Assembly: GCA_037962975.1 (NCBI GenBank)
Contig: CM075669.1
Location: forward strand, 188,798,501-188,862,500
Length of the DNA stretch: 64,000 nucleotides
DNA from: Clitoria ternatea
Lineage: Eukaryota; Streptophyta; Magnoliopsida; Fabales; Fabaceae
Direction: 5' to 3'
In this document: positions 10,304 through 22,647 of the stretch, piece after piece
Numbering within the stretch: position 1 is the stretch's first letter
How the letters are laid out: each line of letters starts with the position of its first letter
Translations under genes and position numbers: made by a program
The notes under the pieces: generated by a model
The model's input: the letters and a program-made list of their open reading frames with translations, nothing else
Databases searched by the model: none
What the model was told of the DNA's origin: nothing

Positions 10304-13300
10304 TGACACCCCGGAAAAAGGGGGTAAATTTTTCATGATTTAAAATTTATTTATAAGTAGTGTGAATGGGATATGAGACATTAAGTGACTTCCCTGGACC
10401 TTTCAATAACCTATCTCATATATGAAGATATGAGTAGGTATCAGAGTGCACAAGAAATACTCAAGCAGTACCATTATAATTTCCAGCTAATATAATCGAT
10501 TAATTCATATGCTAATCAACTGCCCTAATCGATTACAGGACAGAGGTTAGTCGATTACAGAGCTCCTGGAAATGGTACAATGAATCAGGTGTTATACCTA
10601 ATCGATTACGAGACTTGGATCAATCGATTACATTGGTTCTGTTGGGTCCATAATCGATTACGACTCTGAACATAATCGATTACATTGGTTCTGGAAAGTT
10701 CATAATCGATTACGACCTCTAGTGTAATCGATTACATAGCTGCGTACAAACCTGTAATCGATTAAGCTAATCGATTTCCTTGAAAACAGAAACCTTGTAA
10801 TCGATTAACCCCATGGGCTAATCGATTACACCCTATCAGTATGCAGAAATTATACAGATTTTTCTAGAGAAGTGAACTTCTCAACTACCAAAATCCATGC
10901 AAATGATATCGGAATGCCACCAAATTTTAACACAAGCTAAAACATATTATTTGTGATCTGTGGCTACCGTCCGCACTCAAAAATTCCTAGAAATGAGTAA
11001 ATTATGCGCATGATTGCGTTTATCTTATTTTAAGGCATTTTGAGGCAAACAAAGGGTCTACTTTCTACAAAATTGAACCATTTCCTTCCCCACAGGTTAT
11101 AATTGACATATTTAAGTCATTGCATTCCTCACAACACATTAGAACCTCATACATCACAAATTGACCATGCTAGTTCCTAACTTATGCATAAAACAACCAT
11201 ACCAAAACTTCACACATACATCATATAAGATTGAAATTCAAATTGGATGAGATTCAAACATCATAGGTAGTATTACACATTACCAAAGGTCATTAATGAA
11301 AATGAGCCATACACACAAGGTCTCATTTTCCTACATGACCCCCAAAATCATCATTCATCATATCAAGTTACAAAATTGGGTATATATATACACCTTATAC
11401 CATACGAAACAACAATATGCCGGCCAAGGCTCATCCACTTCCATTCCATATTTACCTTCACCAAAACTCGGCCTCCAAAAGAGTAGGATTTACACCACAC
11501 CTACATCAAACTTAAAATGGCAACCAGGAGGTGAGTAACATAATCCAAATGAATCAAAGTCATACGTTATGATGATACCAATACATACTCACATATGATA
11601 CATTTCACAAAAAACATGATAGTTATATTCACATGCTATACCATTCATAGCAACATATTACATATCCGAGAAATACAACCACAACACACATAATTAAATC
11701 ATTGGTATTCTTAATAGCATCATCATACATACAATGTTAGTATCTCATTTCTTTCCTCTTTGTATCTCAATCATCCATTGCCATCACAGGCTTCCAATTA
11801 GGCATATCTTCGGCTATATGTAAATGCTCTTAAAGTTAATGCATATGCACAAAGGAATTATTATCAAATGCGGATCCGACTGTGGGAAAACAACATCAAA
11901 TCAATTGTGGGACAAGCATAGGTGTGCTACTATGCCCCTACTACAGTAGAAAAATATGTACACTTATATCTTAATTCATGCATGCTCAACAACATATTTT
12001 ACTGGTACCAAACCGCTCTCGCCCATCTGTAGCACTAGTCACCCTGTGACTTGCGGATCAACATTGTGGCCTTACTTGCCACAAGTGCTACGGTCCCCTC
12101 CCGAACACACATCGAGAGAGCCGTGCCCCGTCAGACACCGAGGTAACTCGCTCACCATAGAGCCGACCCCCCACTGGGCTCGCCATATAGGGTGCCTCAT
12201 CACCAAACTATCAACAGCTTCATGATTCCCAGAATCACTAGGGAAATACAACAATATACCCGTGCACTGGGTCACCCTCCCACTGGGCCCGCCTAGTGGA
12301 ATCCCTAACATTCCATATAGACAGCAATGATATGCCATGGATGCAAATGCCAATCAATGCATTCTCACTTTGTGCATCCTATCATGCCACTCCACAATCA
12401 ACCATTCACCACTACCACTTAGTGGATTTCAACATTCCCAATATCCTCAATCACTACCAACCCTCGTTGGACTTATACACACAATAGTTAGTGGCAATCA
12501 CACTTATCCATTCATACATACACATTTGGGATATTTTATATCATTGATTTCAATTCAAAACATGGTCTCACACCATCATGACAAATTTTATCAACATAAT
12601 ATCACATTCACCATCCCAAACACATGCCATATAACATCAACCATTCTAAATGTACACCAATCACAAAATCATAACATCATCCATTCAAGCAATCACCAAA
12701 CACAACCAAATATACATATTTTCACATCCTCAATAGATGAAATCATGTATTTTGAATAGTTAGCCCCTCGTACCTCAAGAGAAGTAGCAGTCAACGCGGT
12801 CCGATGGTCCCGCCTCGTCAATGGGGTTATTTCCTACATTTCAATATATCACACAATCAATTTTCTATTCAAACTACCAAGATTCAAGTGCATATTCATT
12901 TACTTGGTGTTTATATCACTTTAAATTCTCAAACCATATTTATTTCATTAATTCCACCACAACCACCATGGGTTAGGTGCCTACATTTATTATTATGCAT
13001 TTTTGATATCAAACCCATTAATGGGTTCCCACATTAATGGTTTCCAACAACCATTAAGCTTCATTAATGGCCATTCATCATTTATAGCCTTATTTTTCCT
13101 CATCAATAATATTTACTTAACACCATAAATGCTTCTCCACCCTTATTTAACATTTCCCCCAAACCGTAGGGTTAGGGTTTCTCTAAAACCCAACAACCAT
13201 CATCAATGTCCATCATCTTCCACCACATTAAATGTGATTTTCATGTACCCCATCATGCCCTTATAAAACTCATATTAATCACACCCCACCTTAGGGTTTC

Positions 13301-14022
13301 TCATCTTAAATGCCTCCCCTTCCTAACAATATGCATTAAATGCTCTCTTAACTACCAAAACCCATAACTAGTGGTTCATGCTCTTGAGAAATGACAAGAG
13401 TCTTAGCTTAAGAGAACAAATGAGGGAGTTTCCTAAGGGAAGGAAGAACCACACGAAGATGGGGAGAGGGAGAGTGAGAGACTCCAAGCTCCAAGCTCTC
13501 CTTCAAGAACGAAAATGGAAGGAGAAGAGGGCTACCACCTTTTTGCTAGGGTTTTTGAAGAGAAGCGTAGAAGAAATAGAAATGGAAAAGAGATAGAGAG
13601 GAAGTAGAAGAGGCAAGGTGTTTTCCAAAATAGAGAATAGAAGATGACGGGAAAAGAATAGAGAAATGGGCCATTTTGGCTTTATTTTTAATCTCTCATT
13701 AAAGATCCATCATTTTATGACAAACAGGATCTCCGTTTGGGCTCAATACTTATTCTAAAAATTATTCCAAATATATATTCGGATTCCCAATAACATCCTT
13801 AACAGCCCTGACCAATATCACCCCAATCGGAGATACTTGGTTAGACACCCATATTTTAATCGGGTCAGTTTTAAGCTTATTCGGTCCCAATAAATTACTA
13901 ACAGTCCCCAAAAATCTTAATTTAATTATTTCCAATATTTTGGGATATTAAATAACCTAAATATAATTATTTAATACTTATCTCCTTAATTAATCCTTTA
14001 CTTTAAAATTTAGGGTGTTCCA
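10302..14022 (-). mobile_element. Inverted full-length solo LTR of the Tekay-like family
   Basis: The insert is 3,721 bp. Read on the reverse strand it starts TGGAACACCCTAAATTTTAAAG and ends GGGGTGTCACA. These match the start TGTAACACCCTGAATTTT and end GGGGCGTCACA of the 3,757-bp LTR at 52465-56221. Internal homology is clear, for example the segment with GATATTGGTCAGGGCTG and the conserved stretch CATATCTTCATATATGAGA near the 3' end. No internal domain is present, so it is a solo LTR. The flanks ACTGC and ATCAG do not form a target duplication, which suggests decay or unequal exchange. Short ORFs inside it look spurious. Confidence 0.8.
10490..10832. repeat. Cluster of TAATCGATTA palindromes
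   Basis: About 14 copies of the 10-bp palindrome TAATCGATTA, some with one change, lie 13-50 bp apart (most 20-30 bp) within about 340 bp, separated by non-repeated spacers. The cluster lies 190-530 bp from the 3' end of the inverted LTR. The spacers are not tandem copies of each other, so this is not an ordinary microsatellite. Confidence 0.85.
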
Positions 14023-14628
14023 ATCAGGTTAAGCCAGTGTTTTCATCAGTCGAACACCCCCAAACTAATGGACAAGTCGAAGTCGCAAACAGAGAAATCT
14101 TAAAAGGACTGAAGAAACGATTGGGTGAAGCGAAGGAAGAATGGGCCAACCAGCTGTGTCATGTTCTATGGGCATACCAGACCACCCCACACTCGTCTAC
14201 TGGTGAAGCCCTATTCCGGTTAGTCTACGAAGTAGATGCAGTGATTCCAGTTGAAATAAACTTAATCTCCCTAAGGGTCCAGCAATTTGATGAGGTAGTT
14301 AACGATCAAAGGTTGAAAAATGAATTAGATTTGCTAATCGAAGTTAGAGAAGCCGCCTTTGTCCAAGATCAAGCTGTTAAAGCCAAAGCCGCATTCTGAT
14401 ACAATGTGAAAGTCCAACAAAGAAGATTTAAATGTGGGTGACCTCGTCTTAAGGAAAGCATCAATTGGAAATCAGTTTGCACACCAAGGGAAATTGGCAC
14501 CGACATGGGAAGGGCCATACCGGGTGAATGAGGTCACACCAGGAGGAGCTTATTTGCTAGAAACATTAGAGGGTGAGGTGTTCAAAAACAAATGGAATGT
14601 AAAGAATTTACGTGTGTATTATAGCTAA
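14023..14628 (+). pseudogene. Integrase, 3' half (Tat element 2)
   Basis: The catalytic core resumes with VFSSVEHPQTNGQVE, which holds the last catalytic Glu, and continues through LWAYQTTPHSSTGEA. After a stop at 14397-14399 and a small frame change it ends with a C-terminal SH3-like segment (APTWEGPYRVNEV) and a terminal stop at 14626-14628. Apart from that stop and the LTR insertion, this part is well preserved. Confidence 0.75.
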
Positions 14629-14779
14629 CCGGCACCATAAGTCATGCACTCTTTTTCCCTACCCAAGGTTTTTCCCACAGGGTTTACTCGGGAGGTTTTT
14701 AATGAGGTATGCAGCCGGGGTGTTATTTGTTTAATAAAAAGTATTGTTGTGTGGAAGATATTGTTTCGGCGGACTTCTC

Positions 14780-14990
14780 CAACAAATCTTAACCCCAAAG
14801 CGGTCTAAGGACCCCAAAGTGGTTAAGCTTATTAAAACGCCGGAGTGGTCTAAGGACCCCAGAGTGGTTAAGCTTATTAAAACCCCGGAGTGGTCTAAGG
14901 ACCCCATAGTGGTTTTTTATTAAAACCCCAGAGTGGTCTATGGACCCCAGAGTGGCTATTAAATTATGAAGTAATCTCAGGATTCTGGAG
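14780..14990 (+). repeat. Short phrase repeats downstream of pol (Tat element 2)
   Basis: Five to six degenerate units of CCCCAGAGTGGTCTAAGGA-type phrases follow the integrase stop, homologous to 196-530 in the upstream element. The flanks 14629-14779 and 14990-15225 hold no gene. Confidence 0.8.
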
Positions 14991-15225
14991 TAATTCAAGT
15001 ACGAAGTAATAAAGTATGAAAATTATGCAACCTTAGTTATGAACCGAAAAATCAAAAAAGAGACGATATGTGTGAAGTACTGTTGTCATTAACAAAAAAG
15101 GCACTACGGCTAAGACAATAAAAATTCAAAAATGACAGAGCTTATCCCGCCTACAAAGCAAAATATTGACAAATTACAAAAGAAAATGGGCGGAGCTCAT
15201 CCCTCCTACAAAGCAAAAGAAAATC

Positions 15226-16497
15226 AGGGGTTGGTCAGATCCTCCTCTTCACCCTCAGACCCAGCACCGGCATCGTCTGCATTAGAGTCCCCGAGACCGT
15301 CATCTTCCCCCACAGCCAAGGGATGGAGTTTGAAATGCTCATCAGAAGGAGAAAAGGATTGGCCGCCCATCTCGGTCACCGATTCCCCATTTCAAAATCA
15401 GTTAAAAAACTAATTTCGTTCAGGCTCAAAGGCGTCTCTTGATTCCAGTGGATGACCTGACGGATCGCATGACTAAAGGAGTCCATAGCGGCATGAGCAA
15501 ACTGTAGCATATCTTCTTTGTACTTATCTTGCTTATTTACCACCGCTGTGGACAGCTCTTCGTTCTTCTTATGAAGATCGGTCACTTGACCCTCCAGCTC
15601 GGCCACCTTCCCTAGCAGCCCATCCTTCTCTCTCTTCCAGTTCTCCTCAGATCACTTAAAGGCTTGGTTAGACTCATTAAGGGATTTGATCCTTTGGTGA
15701 GCTCGGCTGCAATCTTTAGAGAGACGGGAGTTCTTGTCCTTCAAACGATCCACCTCTAACTTAGGACCATCGGTTGCGGCGGAATAGATGGCAGAGAGAG
15801 TCTTGATGTTGTACCACATCACCGTCTCCAAGGCAAATGAGACATCAAGCTTATTCAAGGGGAACCGGACTCCCACCTTGCTTATTGTGTAGTCATGAAA
15901 ATAAATGAAGCGGTCCCTCGGGATATGGTAGATCCGCTCTGTGAGTGTAGGAGCAAAGAGGGTGAAGGAGTTGGCGTACTTCTTGGCGCACCAAGGGTAA
16001 TCGATCTCAAGCTCTACCCCATTTGAAGGCTGAGCAAGACGGCTGTAGATAGGGAGTATCTCCTGGGAAACCCAAACATAAGGGTCCTTGGCCTTACGAG
16101 CCAGCCAGTTCACCTTGTTCGCTATCATAAATGTGTCGTCAGGGTCATTTCTTAAGGTTGATGAGCCGGTGACATCCATTGTCACTACGTGTGCTAAAAA
16201 AGGTACACGCGAGTAAAAGTCAGTATCGTCAGCGTAGTAGTGCACTATGCTGGAATTCTCACTCCGGTCTGGAGACACAGGAGGAAGGGGGGAAGGAGGA
16301 TTCCAAACCCCAAAAATAGAAGACTCCGCCCAGGAGTTTGAGCCCAGGTTAGTAGGAGTCATCCACCTGCGGATGTCCATTTGAGTGAGCCGAGGTCCAC
16401 TGTGAGGAACCTCAGGTGGCCAGGAAATGGAAGGGTTTGATATAATTTCACAAGAGGAATCTTGTTCCTGGCCATGGTTAGAAGAAAAGGAAGACAT
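15226..16497 (-). pseudogene. Antisense ORF (aORF) of Tat element 2, internally deleted
   Basis: The start is taken at ATG 16497 because the sister copy starts there (MSSFSSNHGQEQDSS). The protein includes VHYYADDTDFYSRVPFLAHV and a VGVRFPLN segment that recalls plant transposase-like domains, then joins directly to the WYNIKTL segment. Compared with element 1 about 1 kb is missing between roughly 1370 and 2363 of that copy, which removes a Lys-rich middle region while keeping the frame open. A stop near 15652 and a frameshift near 15380 break the coiled-coil and acidic C-terminal part. The open frame extends upstream to 16683, but the sister does not support that start. Function unknown. Confidence 0.65.
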
Positions 16498-16975
16498 GGT
16501 AAAAAGAAGGATTTTGAAGGCTACCTGTAGGGATAATGCAAGCGGTTCTTCTAGTACGAGCCAGGACGAGGTGAGAGCAAATGCAGAAGGATGGTCGAGC
16601 AGAGTTTCGATAAAGAAGAGTAAAATGAAGTAGTGAAGGCACTTGTTTTTATAGGTAGAAAAAGAGCATGGGCCGAAGTTCAACCGTCATGGCCCATAAG
16701 ACGGAGTGGAATATGAAACGTCACAGCCTAAGAAAGAGCGCCGTTTCGCCTAGGTTGACGTAATCTACTAGCACGTGAAATACACGGTTAACCATGGGGT
16801 GACACGTCAGCGATCCACGTGAGGTGGCAGCTTTTACAGCTGAAACGCATTAAATGTTTCAACCATCTAAAAGTACATCTGATACTGGTCATATTTGGCA
16901 TGTCGATATTGACCCTAGTTAATCTTTCAATGGACTATGGATAGTTCACCTTTCGTAGCAACACTACAAAAAAAT

Positions 16976-16990
16976 AAACTAAGGGGAAAA
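16976..16990 (+). other. Polypurine tract (Tat element 2)
   Basis: AAACTAAGGGGAAAA lies directly before the 3' LTR. Confidence 0.7.
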
Positions 16991-17555
16991 TGATCTGTGG
17001 TGGTTACAGTACTAGACGAGGTCCGAATGCATTACGCCACATCACCAATAAGAACTGGCAAGTTATGACCGGAGTCCGAAACCATATGTTAACTACGGAT
17101 CTTCCCTTTTAACCCCGGTCAATAACTGACAATTCGACAGCCAGTCAGAAGAGGTATGGGCAATCTGACCCTGCAGACACTGTACCTACAGTAAGTTAGG
17201 AAGCTAGTCAAATCACTTCCAAAACTAAGGTAAACACTATAAATACAACTCATTTATTACTAAGGAGATCTGATCTAATTCCCGTAAGCTACCTCTGTTA
17301 CAATACTAACTTAAGCATCGGAGAATATTCTACAGGTATCCCTCCGGTGTGGTCCTGAAGCTCCAGTACGGATTACGACATCAATTACCACCTTTACTCG
17401 AAGAACCTCAGATTCCCACTGAACTGAGGTATATAATACCGTACTCCACTGAGACGGTGTAAAATTAAGAGCACGTGAGGTAACTCCAGTTAGGAAACTG
17501 AACTAGGATTCTGATCAAGACAGTCAACTCTGACCCCGGATTCCAGGACAGATCA
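16991..17555 (+). repeat. 3' LTR of Tat element 2
   Basis: A 565-bp LTR runs from TGATCTGTGG to GGACAGATCA. It has a short deletion relative to the 5' LTR around 17295 and scattered substitutions. Confidence 0.85.
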
Positions 17556-18260
17556 AAATTTATAAGGTAAAGTGTCACCAATTATGAAAATAAAACACAC
17601 AAAGTTTCCTAAAGTAAATAAGGGATCTTGAAATATTCTAGCAAGAAACCATTGGTTTGAACCATTAGGGCATGATTCAAACCAAGGGCATCAATCCACA
17701 CCGGTTTGAACCAAACAAGTTGTGGTTCAAACCACCCTTGTTGTGGTTTGAATCAAAGCACACAACATCATTGGTTCAAACCCGTCATGCTTTGATTTGA
17801 ACCTAACAAGGTGTGGTTTGAACCTGCCAAGTTTATTTTGAGTTGTGTCATGTTTTTGTTTAATACTTGGTTAAATTAATTAATGTTTTTAGTTATCAAC
17901 TCAAAAAATAAGATTAATTAATACGAGTTAAATGACTTAAGAACTCACTTAGAAAACTTATCTAACTTTTACAACAAACACTAAAGGTAGTCTTCAAGTC
18001 TAACGACTTCATGTTTCAGATTAAGGTCAAAGACTTTTATGCTCTTCAGTTTTATTCACCCACGTTTCTTTTTGTCTTAGAGTCCATATCTGGTCTATCC
18101 ATGTTTGCTTATATTTATCATTATCAAAACTTGTTTACCATAGGAATCATAAGCGTAACCCCCTAGGACACAAAAACATCTTCTACCTTGAGGTAGAGAA
18201 CAAAACTAGCAAGGTAAGAAAATTATGTAACATAATCTCATGCGTCTAAAAGCACTGGAA
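17556..18260. repeat. Possible decayed LTR with GGTTTGAACC palindrome-like cluster
   Basis: No gene is seen. Between 17645 and 17835 there are about 10 copies of GGTTTGAACC or its complement GGTTCAAACC at close spacing. Near 18255-18275 a degenerate TGGAATCAAATCAGAGCAT resembles an initiator-Met primer site, hinting that the segment could be an LTR end. Ends and target duplication were not found. Confidence 0.35.
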
Positions 18261-19849
18261 TCAAATCAGAGCATCAATTGAGATTAAAAAAGAAAGACAT
18301 GAAAACAAGAAGGAATAATCCATTAATCAAAGCCATATAATCTCGTTTATTATAAATAATAATGTTAAGAATAAATAAATAAATATAGGAATTAACCATA
18401 ATTAATTGTAAAAATAGGCTTTTAAATTTCAAAATTAAAAAAATGAAAAAGAATTTATGTGGTAAAAAATTACATGTCTCATAATTATCTTATGCATTGG
18501 GGGTGCAAATCATCAAATTTACACTTGAAACTAATATTTCTAATCAATCTCATTTGTGCGTAAGCCCATTGTTTTTCTAGTATATTTCCCATCATAAATC
18601 TCATATGTATATATAAAGCCTATTAAGAGTAAAAAGCCAAGCTATGTGGGACTAAAACTTTTGAAATATATTCAAGTTTTCCAATAATTTTAAGACCGCA
18701 TAAAATTTTTCATCCATATAATATAAGCCTCTTCCGTAAGTTGTCACTATTAAGTGATGAGGTGACTAGTGTTTTATCACCTCAGTGTTTCCATGTGTCG
18801 ATACATGACATTTCTTTAAATAAAAAATAAAATCATCATTATTTTCATAAACTAAATATGCATACTTTATTGGCCATTGTTATTGTCGTTAAAAGACATA
18901 ACAATTGCCACTAAATTTTTTTTTTCATAACCTTGCATTCTACTGTGTTAACACCAACCATGGAAAAAATTGTAGATTAAAGCCAAAATCCTAATCTACC
19001 TAAACTCACACGGCCTTAAACTAAATCAAAATCATAAAAGAAGAAAACAAAAATCCTCACGACATAAAAACAATCTTTCTTCCTACTTCGATAAATTCAT
19101 TCTTTATTCCCTAAAATAGAATAAAACATATCAAAGCCATACACAAATTGATTTTCCTCCGCACATTATTTTTCTTGTTTCTTTTTCTCTCTCTTTGTTT
19201 GTGTTGGACATGATAACACCACCAATCGGGTGAAACCTCAAATGCCAACATTACACGAGTTATAACTCCATAACTGCTTTAAACCCATAACAAAGCCAAC
19301 ACCCATGGCCAAAGTCGTGGCCAAATAGTGATCGTAAACCCTAACCAAACCACTCCACTACCAAACAATGACCAAGGACAACACTCTCGAACCATTAACC
19401 ATTTTTGTTTAACAATTTCTGGTGTTGGCTTAATGATGTTGAAGTGGTATTTAACATGTTAAGGTTGCTATGGTGTTTAATGGTGGTGATGAAAAAGTTT
19501 AGGTGAAGTGGTGGTGAATGTGAGGTGGTAGGAAGATGATATGTCCAAATGCTTAGGATTTCTACCCCTTTGTATGCACTCCAAGTGTTTGATGAAATAT
19601 GCATTCTAATCCCCCCACCTTAAAATATTATTGCTAGCGGTTTATATTCCAGACTGCAAGCAATACAATCTCTAGAAAGCTTACACATCCCAAGTGTTTA
19701 ATGAAATGTGCATTTTAATTTTTTTATGAAAAGACTATTATTGGCGGCTAACCTTTTAACCGTAAACAATGATATTTGAACACTAATACAAATCTTTAGC
19801 CACGAGACTATTGTCAATGGTTAAGATTTGTGTTCAAGTTTTGACTAAG
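18261..19849. other. Unassigned AT-rich DNA
   Basis: No convincing ORF, terminal repeat or RNA gene was found. Open frames here are short and lack protein-like composition. It probably belongs to older Copia relics flanking on both sides. Confidence 0.3.
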
Positions 19850-20330
19850 TCTCTTTTACGAAACCTAGTCTAAATTTGTCATGGGGATGTCTTGACATTT
19901 TAAAAAGCTTATTCATGTTTCCAATCCCATAAACAAATTTGGCTAAGTCTTGTGTAAGACTTTCCACCATATCTTTTAGTCTATTCACTTTATCAGTTTA
20001 GGAGTCATCGGAAACTTCGGCTTTTCCAAATCAGTTTTTAAGAGAATCTTCTCTTGTTTGAGTTTGTGTAGCTCTTGGAGTTATTTCATTTCTTGGAAAT
20101 CTTTATTTGTTCTTTTTAACTCAATGTTACAAGAAGAAAAGTTTAAATTTTCTTTTTCAAGTTTAACTAATCTTTTGTCAAATTAAACTTGATTTTCCAA
20201 TAACTTCTTTTTCAAAGATTTGTAATTTGCCAAGAGAGTAGCAAAATCTTTTAAAATAATATCACTACTTTTCCCGAAGGTGTTTAAAGATTACCTTGGG
20301 ATCTTATGCTTTAGGTTCTTAAATAACTTA
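19850..20330 (-). pseudogene. Copia (SIRE/Maximus-like) Gag/coiled-coil relic
   Basis: On the reverse strand, protein-like stretches are a Lys/Glu-rich coiled coil (VKLEKENLNFSSCNIELKR) and a segment reading RLKDMVESLTQDLAKFVYGI. That resembles the region before the Gag zinc knuckle in SIRE/Maximus-type Ty1/Copia elements. It is interrupted by several stops. The relic is split by the hAT element and by the Athila insertion; DNA just beyond them appears to continue it. Confidence 0.5.
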
Positions 20331-20373
20331 ATTTGAGTATGTGTTTGATTTTGCATTTGCCATCTGACATAAC

Positions 20374-20991
20374 TAGAGCTGGGTATACAGGCCAAACCGC
20401 CCCGCAACAGGCTGGCCCGCATAAGCCCACACCGCAACGGGATGGCCCGCAGAACTCACTTTCTAAATGGGTTGATTTTTTTGGGCCCGTGACAAGCCCG
20501 TGGACCTGCGAGCCAACCCGCCTATGAGACTTTTTTTTGCTTCTTTTTTATTCCTTTGAAATTGTTGAGCCTAAGTCATTTTTTTATGAAACCAAAAACA
20601 TATGCATGATAATAATTAATAACATCAGAAAATCCAATCATGATTCATGAAATAGGCTTCTAAAATTTTAAATTTAATAGATTTTTCATTCAAATATAAA
20701 CCTTAAACATGACAAATAGGTTTCAAATATATGATAATAATTAATAACATCACCAATGTCTTAAAAACTCCAAATACAATTACATGAGTTTAAGTTAGAG
20801 TTAGAGTTTTTAGTTTTTTATTTCTATTTTTAATATATAACCCGCGGACCAAACCCATTTCAACTCACGGGTTACGCGGTCCCAACCCGTGAGCCTGCTT
20901 TTTAAATGGTCCAATTTTTTTGACCCATAACCCACATAAGGAGTGACTAAACGGGCCGGCTCACAGACCCGGACCCGTTTACCCAACTCTA
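20374..20991. mobile_element. Non-autonomous hAT element
   Basis: The 618-bp insert has imperfect terminal inverted repeats (TAGAGCTGGGTATACAGGC and the complement of TAGAGTTGGGTAAACGGGT). It is flanked by a perfect 8-bp target duplication GACATAAC at 20366-20373 and 20992-20999, the length typical of hAT. The GC-rich subterminal parts carry repeated GCCCGC/ACCCGT motifs and the centre is AT-rich. No transposase is encoded. Confidence 0.9.
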
Positions 20992-21039
20992 GACATAACT
21001 AATACACTACTCATTATCCTCATCATTTTCCGTGAGAGT

Positions 21040-22643
21040 TGATAAATCAATTTTAATACACTTCTTATAGTTTTACACTTGGAGTTTATTATATAATTAC
21101 TATGTTTAATAATAGTATTTTAATTAAGTTTTATGTTGTTTAGTTAAATTGAAGTATTATGTATATATGTTTCAATTTTCATTTTTTGTATGTATCTTGA
21201 GTATCTTGCCTTATTTTGGCCATAACTTGGGCTTTTGTGATCCAAATGGGCTAATCTTGGAGCCCATGGAAAGCTAAGACAGAGGGCTACATCATGATGA
21301 TCAAATTTAGTTATTTTGCATCTGAAAAAATAAAGAAATGGAGCTTGAATCAATCAGCCCTCATGTGTCCCACCAGCATTGACATAGTTCACCAAAATAC
21401 ACATATCTGGAGCTCTAGATGTCCAAATGACCTGATTCTTACGCCAAATTCTCAATAAGACAGAGATCTACAACTTTCATGTTGAAGGTTTTTCAAAAGT
21501 CGGCCATCTAGAAGGTCATATTGGACTCGCAAAGTGGAGAAGATAAAGAGGAGAATGAATTTCAACACCTACCATTATCTTCTTTTGAATTATTGTAATT
21601 TCAAGCCCACCAATGTTGAAAAAATGCATTAATAATCAGAAAATAAATGTATAGTATCATCATATCTTGCCTATAAATAGATGCTTGAAGTTGTAAGGGA
21701 GATACACAAGAAATACATAAGAAATACATGCTTTAGTTTTCATTACAATTCTATATCATTGCTTTAGCTTCTTAAGTTTTAGTTCTTTCTTTTTCTTTAT
21801 CTCCTTGTTCTATATTCCATCCTTCAAGTTATGGTTTTCATTTCCCTTCCTCAATATCAAGTAAGTTAATTTTATTATTTGTTATTTACTTTTATAATCA
21901 AAGTTTTAGTAAATTTAATATTAGCTTTCATTGTTAAAAATTATCATGGAAGCTTAATCTTTTAAAATCAACTCAAGGAATTTAATTTTTTTTTATGTTA
22001 ACTTTGAGTTCTTGCTCTTAATATTTTGATTGAAGATAATTACTTTTCTTTGTTTCTCAAGCACTTATGATGGTAGATTATTTAAGTGTATAACCGATTG
22101 GCATATAATTAAACAATCTATAATCTAAACTGATGTTGGTTGGTTAATCAATAATCAAGTTGAGAACAAAGATTAAGTTACTAAATAAGAGATTTCTATT
22201 TAGTTTCTTAACTCAATCAAATTATGGTTTTAAAGTTATTTTAGTAATTAATAAGAATATATCGATTGATTATTCTTATTAGTTCATTAATTCAATTCTA
22301 AAAGATTTTCTAGAATATAATCATTTAGGGATTCCAAATGATTTAAGATTGAGAAAATTAATTATATTTAATCATATTTATGATCAATGATTAGTTAACT
22401 AAAGATTTATTAATTCCTTGGGTTGGTTGTTTCTAAATTTGATTATTCTTACTCATAAATTTACTTTTTAGCACTATCATATAATCACTTAATTTTCCTT
22501 TCAAGCTCAACATAAACCCCCCTTTATTATAACTAAATTGAGTGTAACTAATTGAACTAAGGTCCTCGAGAGACGACTAAGGTTTTTCACCTTATACTAT
22601 ATTAATTTAACTTTTTATTTGACCCGATAATGACAGCGTGTCA
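21040..22643 (+). repeat. 5' LTR of Athila element
   Basis: A 1,604-bp LTR runs from TGATAAATCAATTTTAATAC to CAGCGTGTCA. The differences from the 3' LTR are nearly all single substitutions, indicating a recent insertion. Confidence 0.95.
21672..21680 (+). promoter_or_regulatory. TATA box in Athila 5' LTR
   Basis: TATAAATAG lies in an AT-rich context about 630 bp into the LTR. It is conserved in the 3' LTR at 33276-33284, where it could drive transcription outward toward RPL13. Confidence 0.65.
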
Positions 22644-22647
22644 AATT

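Larger units (their letters stand above)
5004..17555 (+). mobile_element. Tat-lineage Ty3/gypsy element 2, complete but decayed
   Basis: A full element of 12,552 bp holds a 5' LTR, PBS, gag, protease, RT, RNase H, a second RNase H, integrase, repeat spacer, antisense ORF, PPT and 3' LTR. About 3.7 kb of this length is a foreign LTR inserted in integrase (10302-14022). The flanks are GAATT (4999-5003) and AAATT (17556-17560), a target duplication with one mismatch. The LTRs differ at roughly 6-8% of positions where compared by eye, and gag-pol has many stops and at least one deletion, so the copy is old and non-autonomous. Confidence 0.85.

Noticed and set aside
10490..10832. CRISPR-like array, because of the short repeats with unique spacers
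   Set aside because: This is plant nuclear DNA inside an LTR, the repeats are only about 10 bp and palindromic, and spacing is irregular.
11956..12759. Several forward ORFs inside the inverted solo LTR
   Set aside because: They are His/Thr/Pro-rich chance frames in LTR DNA, and homologous LTR DNA elsewhere does not preserve them.
15132..15413. Forward ORF of 93 codons
   Set aside because: It lies opposite the conserved antisense ORF and has no similarity pattern of its own.
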